Assembly (NCBI RefSeq): GCF_000499385.1 | Contig: NW_013653104.1 | Coordinates: 1-12,500 of the forward strand | From: Eimeria necatrix | Lineage: Eukaryota > Apicomplexa > Conoidasida > Eucoccidiorida > Eimeriidae | Direction: 5' to 3' | DNA: 12,500 nt | The notes under the pieces: model-generated | The model's database searches: none | Told to the model about the DNA's origin: nothing | What the model saw: only the letters and a program-made list of their open reading frames with translations | In this document: in pieces, positions 1 through 8,520 of the stretch | Layout of the letters: each line of letters begins with the position of its first letter | How positions within the stretch are numbered: position 1 is the stretch's first letter | Program-made: the position numbers and the translations under genes

Positions 1-281
1 CCGGTTGGGGGTTGGGGTTTGGGGTGGGGTTCAGGGTTTGGGGTTTAGAGCTCGGGGTTTAGGGTTTGGGGTTCAGGGATAAGGGTTTAGGGTTCGGAGT
101 TTAGGGTTTAGGGTTTAGGGTTTGGGGTTTAGGGTTTGGGGTTTGGGTAAGGGTTCAGGGTTTGCGGTTTAAGGTTTGGGGTTTAGGGCTTGGGTTTAGG
201 GTTTGGGGCTCAGGGTTTAGGATTTGGCGTTCGCGGTTTAGGGTTTAGGGTTTAGGGTTTAGGGTTTAGGGTTTGGGGTTT
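1..281 (+). repeat. Degenerate TTTAGGG telomere-like array
   Basis: Nearly continuous heptamer repeats of the TTTAGGG type with many TTTGGGG, TTCAGGG and TTTGCGG variants; the last 45 bases are the purest. The array runs to a GTTTGCGGCTGCAG acceptor at 278-291, so it is most simply read as the 3' part of an intron of the CWF19-like gene rather than a chromosome end. The variant density suggests an old interstitial array. Confidence 0.85.
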
Positions 282-291
282 GCGGCTGCAG

Positions 292-1338
292 ACGTACTAT
301 CGAAAGGCCTTTGCGGAAAGCGAGGGTTTTTGGCAAAGCCACAAAACTGTAATTGAGGCAAAAGGCAGGGGGGGAGTTCGAGGGACAATTCCCAAGGGTT
401 TTCCTTACATTCACGTCGACTTTTCCCTCGGTAAACCCTAAACCCTAAACCCTAAACCCTAAACCCTAAACCCTAAGCCCTAGCACTGGCTCTTAGGGCG
501 TGCGGGAGCCCCGCGGCGGAGGGCCTCAAGCGGCACAGGGGCTGGGAAGCAGGCTCGCGGGCCCTGTGGGGCCGAAATAAGGGTTTAGGGTTTAGGGTTT
601 AGGGTTTAGGGTTTAGGGTTTAGGGTTTAGGGTTTAGGGTTTGGGGTGTGCAGAGGATGGCTTGGCGCACGTTATTGACGACGGCGAAGAGTTCAGCAGC
701 ACTTTTGGCTTGGAGGTCTTTTTAGGGATTTTGGAAAAAGAAAAAACAGAAAGACCCTTCAGAGACATGAGGCAAACCCTAAACCCTAAACCCTAAACCC
801 TAGCCCTGCATTCAACGCTTTAATAATAGAAACCACAAAGCCTTTTTAGTAAACCCTCATTTAAACCCTAAACCCTTATTTTTTAAACCCATTTTTAACT
901 TCAAACCCTTGGTTAGCAAGGCCTGTATAGACGCTAAACCCTCGTTTCTTAAACCCTAAACCCTCACTGAAGTCCTAAACCCTTATTTGGAAAAACCTCA
1001 TTCAAACCCCAAACCCTAGCTGTGGCTAAAGTCATAAACCCTAGAATTTAAGACCCCCAAACCCTCAGCCCTGTAGACAAGTCTCTGCTAAACCCTAAAC
1101 CCTAAACCCTAGAGAATCTTTAAGAAGACCCGACGCAAAAGTTCAGCTCTAAACACTGCGCATGCGGGGCCCAGGGTCTAGGGTTTAGGGTTTAGGGTTT
1201 AGGGTTTAGGGTTTAGGGTTTGTGTGCAGGCTCTACAAAGAAAACTGTGAACGCCTCAAACGCGAATATGCCCCTTTTGACTGGTTTCAGCTGCAGCAGC
1301 AGACAGAGTCCATGGGGGCCCCCAATGGCCCCACTTAG
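292..1338 (+). CDS. CWF19-like splicing factor, C-terminal exons (join 292-430, 654-771, 1230-1338; 5' partial)
   Basis: Three exons join in frame to 121 codons plus TAG at 1336-1338. Exon 292-430 encodes TYYRKAF, then GTIPKGFPYIHVDFSL. Exon 654-771 encodes GLAHVIDD, then FGLEVFLGILEKE and ends RDM. Exon 1230-1338 encodes LYKENCERLKREYAPFDWF and a short Gln-containing tail. The order 'P-(K/R)-G-(F/L)-P-Y-x-x-V-D-F', 'G-x-A-H-V-I-(D/E)-D', 'F-G-x-E', 'P-(F/Y)-D-(W/F)' is that of the CwfJ C-terminal region in CWF19L2/Cwf19-type proteins. The family is known to act in late spliceosome and intron-lariat complexes with the debranching enzyme. Intron 431-653 is GT-AG. Intron 772-1229 must be GC-AG, because the only in-frame donor is ATGAG|GCAAAC; the nearby GAG|GTCTTT donor gives the wrong phase and a stop. 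The N-terminal part is upstream of the window. I inferred the structure by eye from family memory. The paralogue CWF19L1 is less likely, because VDF and AHVI-D-D fit CWF19L2 better. Confidence 0.83.
431..653 (+). other. Intron bounded by inverted telomere-like arrays (CWF19-like gene)
   Basis: The 223-base intron opens with GT followed at once by about six AAACCCT units (432-476). It ends with about nine TTTAGGG units (581-642), then TTTGGGGTGTGCAG. The two arms are complementary in the transcript and enclose a GC-rich centre of about 100 bases that is not repeat. Splicing joins CTC-G to AG-GAT (phase 1), giving SL-E-DGLAHVIDD. Confidence 0.75.
772..1229 (+). other. GC-AG intron with inverted telomere-like arms (CWF19-like gene)
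   Basis: The 458-base intron begins GCAAACCCTAAACCC (772 onward, pure to about 803) and ends with TTTAGGG units (1168-1221), then TGTGTGCAG. Positions 805-1115 hold more scattered, degenerate AAACCCT units in the same orientation as the 5' arm, separated by short AT-rich spacers. The phase-2 junction AG|G restores Arg and gives RDM-R-LYKENCERLK. Confidence 0.68.
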
Positions 1339-2292
1339 GGTACTGTAGGGGCCCCTTGGGGGCCTTTAGGGGCCCCTGGGGGCCCTTGGGGGCCCCTTGG
1401 GCCCCTAAGAGGCCCCTTGGGGCCCCCAAGGACCAATTAGGGGCCCTTAGGGGCCCCAAAAGGATTATTTGGGGCCCCCACTGTCACCTTAAGGACTCCC
1501 AAAGGCATATTGGGGGCCCCCGAGGGGCCCCCGAGTACCCCCAAGGGGCCCCTAAAGGCCCCCTAATTAGCCCTTGGGGGCCCCAAGGGGGCCCTTGGGG
1601 GCCCCTAATTGGTTTTTGGGGGCCCCATGAGTGGCTTTTAGGAATTCTAAATGCGCTTTTGGGGAATGGGATTTGCTGCAGTAACAGGGGGGCCCCCGGG
1701 GCCAAAAGTGGGCCCTTGGGGGCCCTTGATGTGTTCTTGGGGGCCCCTTGGGGGCCCCCAATTGGGGGCCCCCAGGTACCCACCATAGTGGCTTTCCAGT
1801 GTAGCTGCAGAGCCCCCTCAGTACCCAGTAGGGGCCCTCTAAGGGAGCTAGAAGGGGCCCCTTAGGGCGTCTGGGGGCCCCCTAGGCACTGGGGGCCCCC
1901 CCGGAGAACCCTTGGGGCCCCCTGGGGGCCCCTCTGGGGGCCCCTTAGGGGGCCCCCGAGTACCCAGTAGGGGCCCTTTGTAGGGCCTAGAAGGGGCCCT
2001 GTAGTGCCATTTGGGCATCCCCAAGTAGTGGGGGCCCCCTTCGCACGGGGGGCCCCTCTTAGTACCCAGTAAAGGCCCTAGGGGCCCCTAGAGGCCCCAA
2101 GAGGCTCTTTGAAGGTATTAATGGGACCCCTAAGACTTTCATTTTTTTGAGGGGCCCCTTTTCTTCTAGACCCCCTCCAGTACCCACCAGGGCCTCCCTA
2201 GGGGGCCCCTGATGTGTACTTGAAGGGGCCCCCCTGGGGGGCCCCCAAGGAGGCCCCCAAGAGGGGCCCCTTCTGGGTCCTGCAGGTGGGAC
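1339..2292. repeat. GGGGCCCC-rich low-complexity block
   Basis: Dozens of GGGGCCCC or GGGGGCCCC palindromic cores are separated by 5-30 base spacers rich in AAG, TTAGG and AATT. A sub-motif GTACCC(A/C)(G/C) recurs at about 1535, 1776, 1821, 1960, 2062 and 2180 at irregular spacing. The repeats start in the last codons of the CWF19-like gene (its Gly-Ala-Pro-Asn-Gly-Pro tail) and would form its 3' untranslated or downstream region. A 169-codon plus-strand frame (1356-1865) exists, but it is Gly/Pro/Trp/Leu low-complexity and is explained by the repeat. Confidence 0.8.
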
Positions 2293-3205
2293 TTTTTGGA
2301 TTTGTTTGAGGGTTTTTGATTGAAGAAAAAGGAGAAGACAAAAGAAGTTAAGAAAGAAGGGAAAAAGAATTAAAAGAAAATTAGAAAAAGAGATTTATTT
2401 ATTTTTTGTTTGGGGGCCCCCGTGGGGTTAAAGGCCATACAAAAGGCGCATATGACTTTAAGTAATTAAAATTAAATTAATTTAAATCAAAACTTTTTAT
2501 TTTTTTTGTTTGACAACAAAAAAGCTTTCGGAATATAAAAGATTAAAATAAATTAAAATAGATTGAAATCGAAGGTTTGTTTTCTTATTTGACAAGAAAT
2601 GGACTTTAAGGAAATGAAATAAATGAAAATAAAACTTTTCTTTATTTGGCATTTCAAACAAGCGGAGCCGTTTGTAAAGAAAATTTATTTTTAATCTATT
2701 TTTTATTAATTATTTTTAAGCCTTTTTGGGAGAAATATATTAATTTCGAGAGCTTGGATGTTCATTTTTTTTAATTCTTGAATTATAATTCAAGATAATA
2801 ATTCTTTTTTCTTTTATTTTGTTCTTTTTTTATTTTCTGGAAAAGAAAGAAAATTGAAAAGTCAATTGAGCGGCATTTCAGGATGGCGCAGGTGTACATA
2901 CACCCCAAATTTTCAAAAATGTTGTCAATTGGATTTCTCTTTTGCTCTTTTTTTCATTTTGATTTTATTTCTCTTTCACTTTTTTCATTTTAATTCATTT
3001 TTCTTTTACCTTTTCATTTTAATTAATTTAATTTAATTTATTTCTTAAACAGCAACTGATTCATTTATTAGTGGTTCTTTGTGTCGGTTGCTGCGGTGTA
3101 CGTACACCGCAGCGCTGCAGCAAGTGCAGCAAGGGCTTCTTTTTCTTTTCCATTTCGTTTTTTTGTTTATTAATTTCCATTTAATTCATTATTTAATGTT
3201 TTATT
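2293..3205. other. AT-rich intergenic spacer
   Basis: No supportable gene. Positions 2296-2400 are purine-rich (GAAAAAG-type); positions 2400-3060 and 3120-3205 are T- and A-rich with ATTTAATTTA microsatellite-like stretches. The GC-containing exceptions are a copy of the GGTGTACATACACC motif at 2891-2904 and a perfect palindrome at 3091-3112. Confidence 0.6.
3091..3112. repeat. 22-bp perfect palindrome carrying GGTGTACGTACACC
   Basis: CTGCGGTGTAC followed by its exact reverse complement GTACACCGCAG. This is the fully symmetric version of the 14-base motif seen at 2891, 8202 and 10756, sitting in AT-rich sequence next to CAGCGCTGCAG. Confidence 0.8.
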
Positions 3206-3263
3206 TTCCCCATTGAATTCATTTATTTGCTCTGCTGCCTTAATGTTGCCTCTGCTGCGCAGC

Positions 3264-3419
3264 TTCACTCTTGCTGCTGCTGCTGCCGTCGCTACTGCTG
3301 CTGCTGCTGCTATTTGTACTACTTCAACTGCTGCTGCAGCTACTGCTGCTGCTGCTTCTGCTGCTGCTGCTTCTGCTGCTGCTGCTTCTGCTGCTGCTGC
3401 TTCTGCTGCTGCTGCTGTT
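3264..3419. repeat. CTG-rich array with GCTTCTGCTGCTGCT 15-bp units
   Basis: Imperfect CTG repeats that include about four tandem 15-bp units at about 3353-3415. In one minus-strand frame this reads (Glu-Ala4)n; in one plus-strand frame it reads (Ser-Ala4)n. On the minus strand it is preceded by a good acceptor-like sequence (TACTGAC branch-like site, then CACTTCCCAAACAG, ending at about 3433), so a minus-strand exon encoding an EAAAA-repeat helix is possible. No conserved sequence confirms either strand, so no gene is called. Confidence 0.5.
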
Positions 3420-3503
3420 CTCTGTGCACCTGTTTGGGAAGTGAATAAGTCAGTAGGCACCGGAGGGCCCTCGCCCTCCCCGGAAAACAGCCCTCGCAGC
3501 CCT

Positions 3504-3524
3504 AGCAGCAGCAGCAGCAGCAGC

Positions 3525-3547
<23 letters not shown>
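3504..3547. repeat. 44-bp perfect CAG/CTG palindrome
   Basis: A 22-base (AGC)n-A arm meets its exact reverse complement at the central GCATGC; the CTG side continues to about 3557. The tract therefore switches strand at one point, from CAG to CTG. Confidence 0.9.
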
Positions 3548-3558
<11 letters not shown>

Positions 3559-3770
3559 GGGGCTGTAATTGCTGCAGCCGCTTGGCTTGGGGGGGCTTCG
3601 GGCCCGCCTTTTAGGCGCAAAGTTTGTTTGGAGATAAATGCATTTCTTTGAATTTATTTTTATTTTAATTTAATTCATTTGTTACAAAGAAGCAACAATT
3701 ACACGTTACCTGCTGCTGCTGAGGTGTACAGACACCTGAGCAGCATGTACATACACTCGACCTGCTGCCG

Positions 3771-3914
3771 CAGCTCCTGCTGCAGCTCCTGCTGCAGCTC
3801 CTGCTGCAGCTCCTGCTGCAGCTCCTGCTGCAGCTCCTGCTGCAGCTCCTGCTGCAGGTCTTGCTGCAGGTCTTGCTGCAGCTCCTGCTGCAGTCCCTGT
3901 TGCAGCTCCTGCTG
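3771..3914. repeat. 12-bp tandem repeat CAGCTCCTGCTG, 12 units
   Basis: Seven identical units are followed by variants (CAGGTCTTGCTG twice, CAGTCCCTGTTG once) and canonical units. On the minus strand one frame reads Leu-Gln-Gln-Glu repeats, which would favour a helix or coiled coil; another reads Gly-Ala3. The Leu-Gln-Gln-Glu frame is closed by TAG just upstream, so it would need a splice acceptor. The array lies beyond the stop codon of the large minus-strand ORF and may be its 3' flank or a separate exon. Confidence 0.75.
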
Positions 3915-4034
3915 CTGTTTTTGTTGCTACTTCTGCTGCTGTCCTTGCTGTTGCTGATACTGTACCTGTGGCTGCTGCAGTTGCTGCTGCTGCTGCTGCT
4001 GCTGCTGCAGCGGCTTCCGGGCTGCCCCTAAGCC

Positions 4035-4231
4035 TCAGAGAGCAGCCAGGGGAAAGTGCTGCAGCAAATCCGCAAAGAAGGGAGGCAGCAGCAGCTGCTG
4101 CTGCGCGCTGCTGCACTGCAGCGCCAAATCAGCAGCAAGCAGCTGCCGCTCTCCCGAGCGCTCCTTGAGGGCCCTCAGAAGAGCTTCTCCTTGGGGCTGC
4201 ATGCGGAGAGCAGCAAAAGAAATGGGGCACT

Positions 4232-4274
<43 letters not shown>

Positions 4275-4646
4275 GCCCTCAGCAGGAGCAGCAGCAAGGG
4301 AACGCACAAGAATTGCGCTGTCTGCTGATGCTGCTGCTGCCGTTGTTGGCTCGGTCGCTGCCGTTGCTGCTGCTGCTGCTGCTGCTGCTGCAGGCTCAGC
4401 AGCAGCAACCTGCTGCTGCTGCTGCGTCGCAGCAGCAAGCTGCATGTCCCAAAGCTTCCGCTCTATGGTGTACAGCTGCAGCGACTTTGCTGCTAGCTGC
4501 TGCGCCTGCTGCAGCACATCACGGACAGCAGCAGCAGCAGCAGCAACGGCTTGCTGCTCCGCGCGCAGCAGCAGCAGGTCCTGCTGCTGCAGCTCAGCCT
4601 CTTCCTGCTGCCATTCCAGCACCTGCTCCTCCCCCTGCTGCTGCTG

Positions 4647-4683
<37 letters not shown>

Positions 4684-4944
4684 GTGCTGCTTGGCCCCTG
4701 GTGGCTGCTGCTGCGCAGCGCCGACTTCTCGTGGGAGAGCATGCGCAGCTGCGCCTGCATTTGCTGCTGCTGCTGCTGCTGCTGCAGGTCTTCTGCTCTG
4801 CTGCGCTGCAGCAAAGACATGAGAGACACCAGCTGCTGCTGCAGCTGCTGCTCTCCTTTCACAAAAACAGCAATTAGTGCTTCTGTGGCTCTGCGCTTCC
4901 TCAGCATTGCTTCCTCCATCAGGCGCGAAGCCTCAGCCACCAGC

Positions 4945-4993
<49 letters not shown>

Positions 4994-5067
4994 CGCTGGG
5001 GATGCCGCCGGCGTTGATGTCGTTGACTTCCTTCTCGAGGCTGATAGTGGTGTCGCTCTCTTCGTCA

Positions 5068-5121
<54 letters not shown>

Positions 5122-5446
5122 AGGCCACCGAGGTGCTGCTGCAAGGACATTGGCAGCTCCCCCAGCAGCAGGGCCTCTCGAATAGATCGTCTGTGTTGCT
5201 GCAGCAGCTCTTGCTGCTGCCGCTGCCGTGACTCCTCCTCCTGCTGCTGCTCCTGCTGCTCCTGCTGCTGCGGTTGCTCCTGCTGCTCCTGCTGCTCTTG
5301 CTGCTCGTGCTGCTCGTGCTGCTCCTGTTGCTCGTGCTGCTGCCGCTGCTGCTGCTGCTGCTGCTGATGCTCCTGCTGCTGCTGTTCCTGCTGCTGTTCC
5401 TGCTGCTGCTCCTGTTGCTTTTCTTCGTCCTTGGGCTGATCCTTTG

Positions 5447-5484
<38 letters not shown>

Positions 5485-5641
5485 TCCCCCTGTTGGCTTT
5501 GCCCGTCCAAGTTCGTTCTACGCCATCTTGTGTGTCCGTGCTCATGAGCTCGCTGCTGCTGCTGCTGCTGCTGCTGCGGCTGCTGCTGCTGCTGCGGCTG
5601 CTGCTGCTGCTGCTGCGGCTGCTCCTGCGGCTGCTCCTGCG

Positions 5642-5676
<35 letters not shown>

Positions 5677-6255
5677 GGCTGCTCCTGCGGCTGCTCCTGC
5701 GACTGCTGCTGCTGCTGCTGAGGCTGCTGCTGCGGCTGCTGCTGCTGCTGCTGCGGCTGCTGCTGCTGCTGTACGGTGCTGTGGCTGTCATTTGTGCCTT
5801 GTGGATTTTGCTGCAGCTGCGTTTCGGTTGACGGCCTAGGCGCGTTTGCTGCTGCTTCTGCTGCAGTTGCTGCTGTTTGATCTTGAGCAGCTGCTAATGA
5901 AGTAGCTGCTGCAGTGTTTTCTGCTGCTGCTGCGGCTGCTGCTGTTTCTTGGTTCGCTGCTACATCTGCTGCTGCAGCAGGTACTGCTGCTGGTGCCGCC
6001 TCTGCAGCAGCAGCAAGGCGCCTGAGCTGCGTCTCATCGAGCAGCAACTCGCTAAGCTGCTGCTGCTGCTGCTGCTGCTGCAGCTCCTGCAGCAGCAAAC
6101 CGTACGCCTGCTGCTGCTGCACCACTCCCTTTCGCAGCGACAGGTATTCTGCTGCTGCATCAACGACGAGGCTGGCCATAAAGTTGCTGTTGGAGCCGAA
6201 GGTGGCAGCAGCAGCAGTTGCTGCTGCTGCTGCTGCGGCTGCTGCTTGCTGCTCG

Positions 6256-6289
<34 letters not shown>

Positions 6290-6701
6290 ACTGCTTCTGC
6301 CTGGCCATCCAGGCTTGGTGCAGCAGCTGCTGCTTCTGCGCCGGCTGCTGCAGCAAGTAGTCCTTGACAGCAGCAGCAAGGCTGCTGGGGCCCCCCAGCA
6401 GCAGCCCTGCGTCTTCTGCTGCTTCGAAGGCCGCCAAGCAGCGTTTTGCTGCTGCTGCTGCTGCTGCTGCTGCTGGCAAAGGAGACAAACTCCAGCAGAG
6501 AGCTCCCATTATTAAGAGACAAAGAGACCCCAAAACGAAGGCCCAGCAAACCTGCTGCCGGTGGCTTTTGACGTAGGCTGCTGGCTGCTGCTGCTGCTGC
6601 TGCTGCCACTGCCGCTGCTGCTGCTGCTGCTGCTGCGTGCTGCCGTGCAGCAGCGCGCCCTCGCGGCCCCGGGGGTGAGACAGGGACCCCAGAGAGCCCC
6701 C

Positions 6702-6741
<40 letters not shown>

Positions 6742-6806
6742 ACGCCTCCAAAGGTCTCAACTCTGTGGGTCCCGAACCCCAGAGCGAACAGCACCTGCTT
6801 CCACCA

Positions 6807-6847
<41 letters not shown>

Positions 6848-6971
6848 GGGCATTTTGGGTGTAAGGAGGGTTCAGGTCCCCTGTGGGGTTTTGGGGCCCC
6901 TTGAGGTTTGCTGCTGCTTCGTCGGGGGTTTGGGGGTTTCCCGCTGCAGCAGGCTTGGCCCCCTTGGCCCC

Positions 6972-7010
<39 letters not shown>

Positions 7011-7157
7011 AGTGGTTGAGCCGGGAGTGGAAGCAGCAGTTGCTTCCGAAGAAGGATATAAAGGAGTCAGGGGCTCTTCTTCATAAAGAGATTCTGCTCC
7101 TGTGCTTTTTTGCTGCTTCAAGTGAGGGTTTGCTGCTGCTGCTGCAGTGCAGGCCAT
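4035..7157 (-). CDS. Unrecognised repeat-rich (Ala/Gln/Ser) protein with one transmembrane helix
   Basis: A 1040-codon open frame on the minus strand. The ATG at 7157 is in a good context (GCCACAATGGCC), and the frame is closed by TGA at 4035-4037. Residues 1-48 are ordinary and acidic (ESLYEEEPLTPLYPSSE), followed by a poly-Ala tract, two poly-Ser tracts either side of WWKQVLFALGFGTHRVETF, and poly-Gln. A hydrophobic helix, VCWAFVLGSLCLLIMGALCW, lies at about 203-222, preceded by basic KSHRQQ. That fits a type II signal anchor with a cytosolic N-terminus. The remaining ~800 residues are mostly poly-Gln/Ala/Ser, with unique islands such as LVAEASRLMEEAMLRKRRAT and a C-terminal segment CPISFAALRMQPQGEALLRA. 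Tracts on this strand are Ala, Gln and Ser; the opposite strand would give Leu, Cys and Ala, so the minus strand is the coding strand. I do not recognise a family. Upstream exons or small introns inside repeats cannot be excluded. Confidence 0.6.
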
Positions 7158-7182
7158 TGTGGCGCAGCAAGGCGAAGAAAAT

Positions 7183-8014
7183 GAGGGTTTAGGGTTTAGG
7201 GTTTAGGGTTTGGGGGCGCGAGGCGCTGCCGGAACGAGGGTTTAGGGTTTAGGGTTTAGGGTTTGGGAGCCAAACTTCAAAGCAAAACCACAAACGACAT
7301 CGTGCGGGGTGACCTCTGGTTGCCAGTGGGCGGTTTAGGGTTTAGGGTTTACAGTTGAGGGTTTAGGGTTTAGGGTTTAGCCCTGCTATGGACAGTACCT
7401 TTATTTGCAAAGAAACCTTTTCAAATAAAAAGAGGCTGAGAGTTTGGCTCTGCAGCTCAGGGTCTAGGGTTTAGGGCTTAGGTTTTAGGGTTTAGGGTTT
7501 AGGGTTTGCTGCAGCAGACCGCTGCAGCTGCAGCGGCGACCGCCGCCTGACTTGATGCTGTCTATTCCTCCCTAAACCCCAAACCCTAAACCCTAAACCC
7601 TAAACCCTTGGCAATAAATTACACCAAATGATTTTTCTGTTGCAAGTTTCTCGTTGTCAACTGCCGTTTCAAACCCTAAACCCTAAACCCTAAACCCTAA
7701 ACCCTCAAGGTGACCCTGCTGCCCCACACCTGACCACTGCAAAACCCAACTCATGCCCAACCCAACTCTAAACCCTAAACCCTAAACCCTAAACCCTAAA
7801 CCCTAAATTCTAAACACTAAGTGGGAGAGCTATTTGCAAACGCTGTAGCGAAACAGAGTGAGTGCACTCTGAGCAGAAACCCTAAACCCTAAACACTAAA
7901 CCCTAAACCCTAAACCCTTGAAACTGATAGAAAACTTACTTAATGACTTTTAAATGCATTGCTCAAGGGAATAAGCAAGAACTCTTTCTCCAGGGTTTAG
8001 GGTTTAGGGTTTGG
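7183..8014. repeat. Alternating telomere-like runs and unique islands
   Basis: Plus-strand TTTAGGG runs (about 7183-7211, 7239-7266, 7333-7350, 7357-7380, 7463-7507, 7993-8014) and AAACCCT runs (about 7571-7607, 7671-7705, 7769-7806, 7878-7916) are separated by non-repeat islands of 20-85 bases. Run starts at 7463, 7571, 7671, 7769, 7878 and 7993 are about 100-115 bases apart. Several islands carry splice-like edges and stay open in at least one frame, but none matches a family I know. The region lies directly upstream of the minus-strand ORF that starts at 7157. Confidence 0.8.
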
Positions 8015-8039
8015 GGTTTGGAGTCTCCGCGCCGTAACC

Positions 8040-8446
8040 ATAAACCCTGAGACCTAAATCGTAAACCCTAAAAAACCTAAACCATAAACCATAAACCCTG
8101 ACCTCTACACCCTAAACCCTAAACCCTAAACCCTAAACCCTAAACCCTAAACCCTAAACTCTAAACTCCAAAGCCTGAAACCGCCGCGCGAGGAAGTCTG
8201 AGGTGTACATACACCCCGAACGTGCACTGCTGACGCCCCTGGGCCGCCATTTCTTTGAAATATATTTTCTTTTAAAACAGAAAGGGTTAAGGGTTTAGGG
8301 TTTAGGGTTTAGGGTTTAGGGTTTAGGGCTTGGGCGTAACTGCTGCTGCGGCCTCTAGGAAGGCAGCAGAGGAAGCTGCGGCGCCAAAACCTAAACCCTA
8401 AACCCTAAACCCTAAACCCTAAACCCTAAACCCTAAACCCTAAACG
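8040..8446. repeat. Telomere-like arrays in opposite orientations around a motif island
   Basis: AAACCCT units at 8040-8165 (degenerate, then pure from 8108), TTTAGGG units at 8286-8330 and AAACCCT units at 8391-8446. The island 8166-8285 carries the GGTGTACATACACC motif (8202-8215) and a 29-codon minus-strand ORF (8250 to 8161) that starts after AAAGAA and reads through the motif as VYVHLR. The island 8331-8390 is GC-rich with short GCAGC elements. No gene is called. Confidence 0.75.
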
Positions 8447-8520
8447 CTAAACTCTTAACTTTAAGATAAACTGGATCTTCAATTCCCTCGCAGCTGCTGC
8501 ATCTACTAGCTGTAGTTATC

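Noticed and set aside
1..290. A true chromosome end (telomere)
   Set aside because: TTTAGGG and AAACCCT arrays switch orientation many times across the window and lie inside introns of conserved genes, so they are interstitial. The array at the start also ends in a splice acceptor.
1356..1865. 169-codon plus-strand frame rich in Gly-Ala-Pro and Trp-Gly-Pro
   Set aside because: It is explained by the GGGGCCCC repeat, with minus-strand frames equally open. No non-repeat protein sequence supports it, and it starts after the CWF19-like stop.
4165..5367. 400-codon plus-strand open frame opposite the large minus-strand ORF
   Set aside because: It is mostly Cys, Leu and Ser from reading CTG/TGC tracts on the wrong strand; CTG repeats are open in all frames. 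The minus-strand frame gives Ala/Gln/Ser tracts and unique conserved-looking islands.
8161..8250. 29-codon minus-strand ORF including the GGTGTACATACACC motif
   Set aside because: It has a plausible start context but is short, its stop lies in a telomere-like unit, and there is no family match; noted only within the repeat entry.
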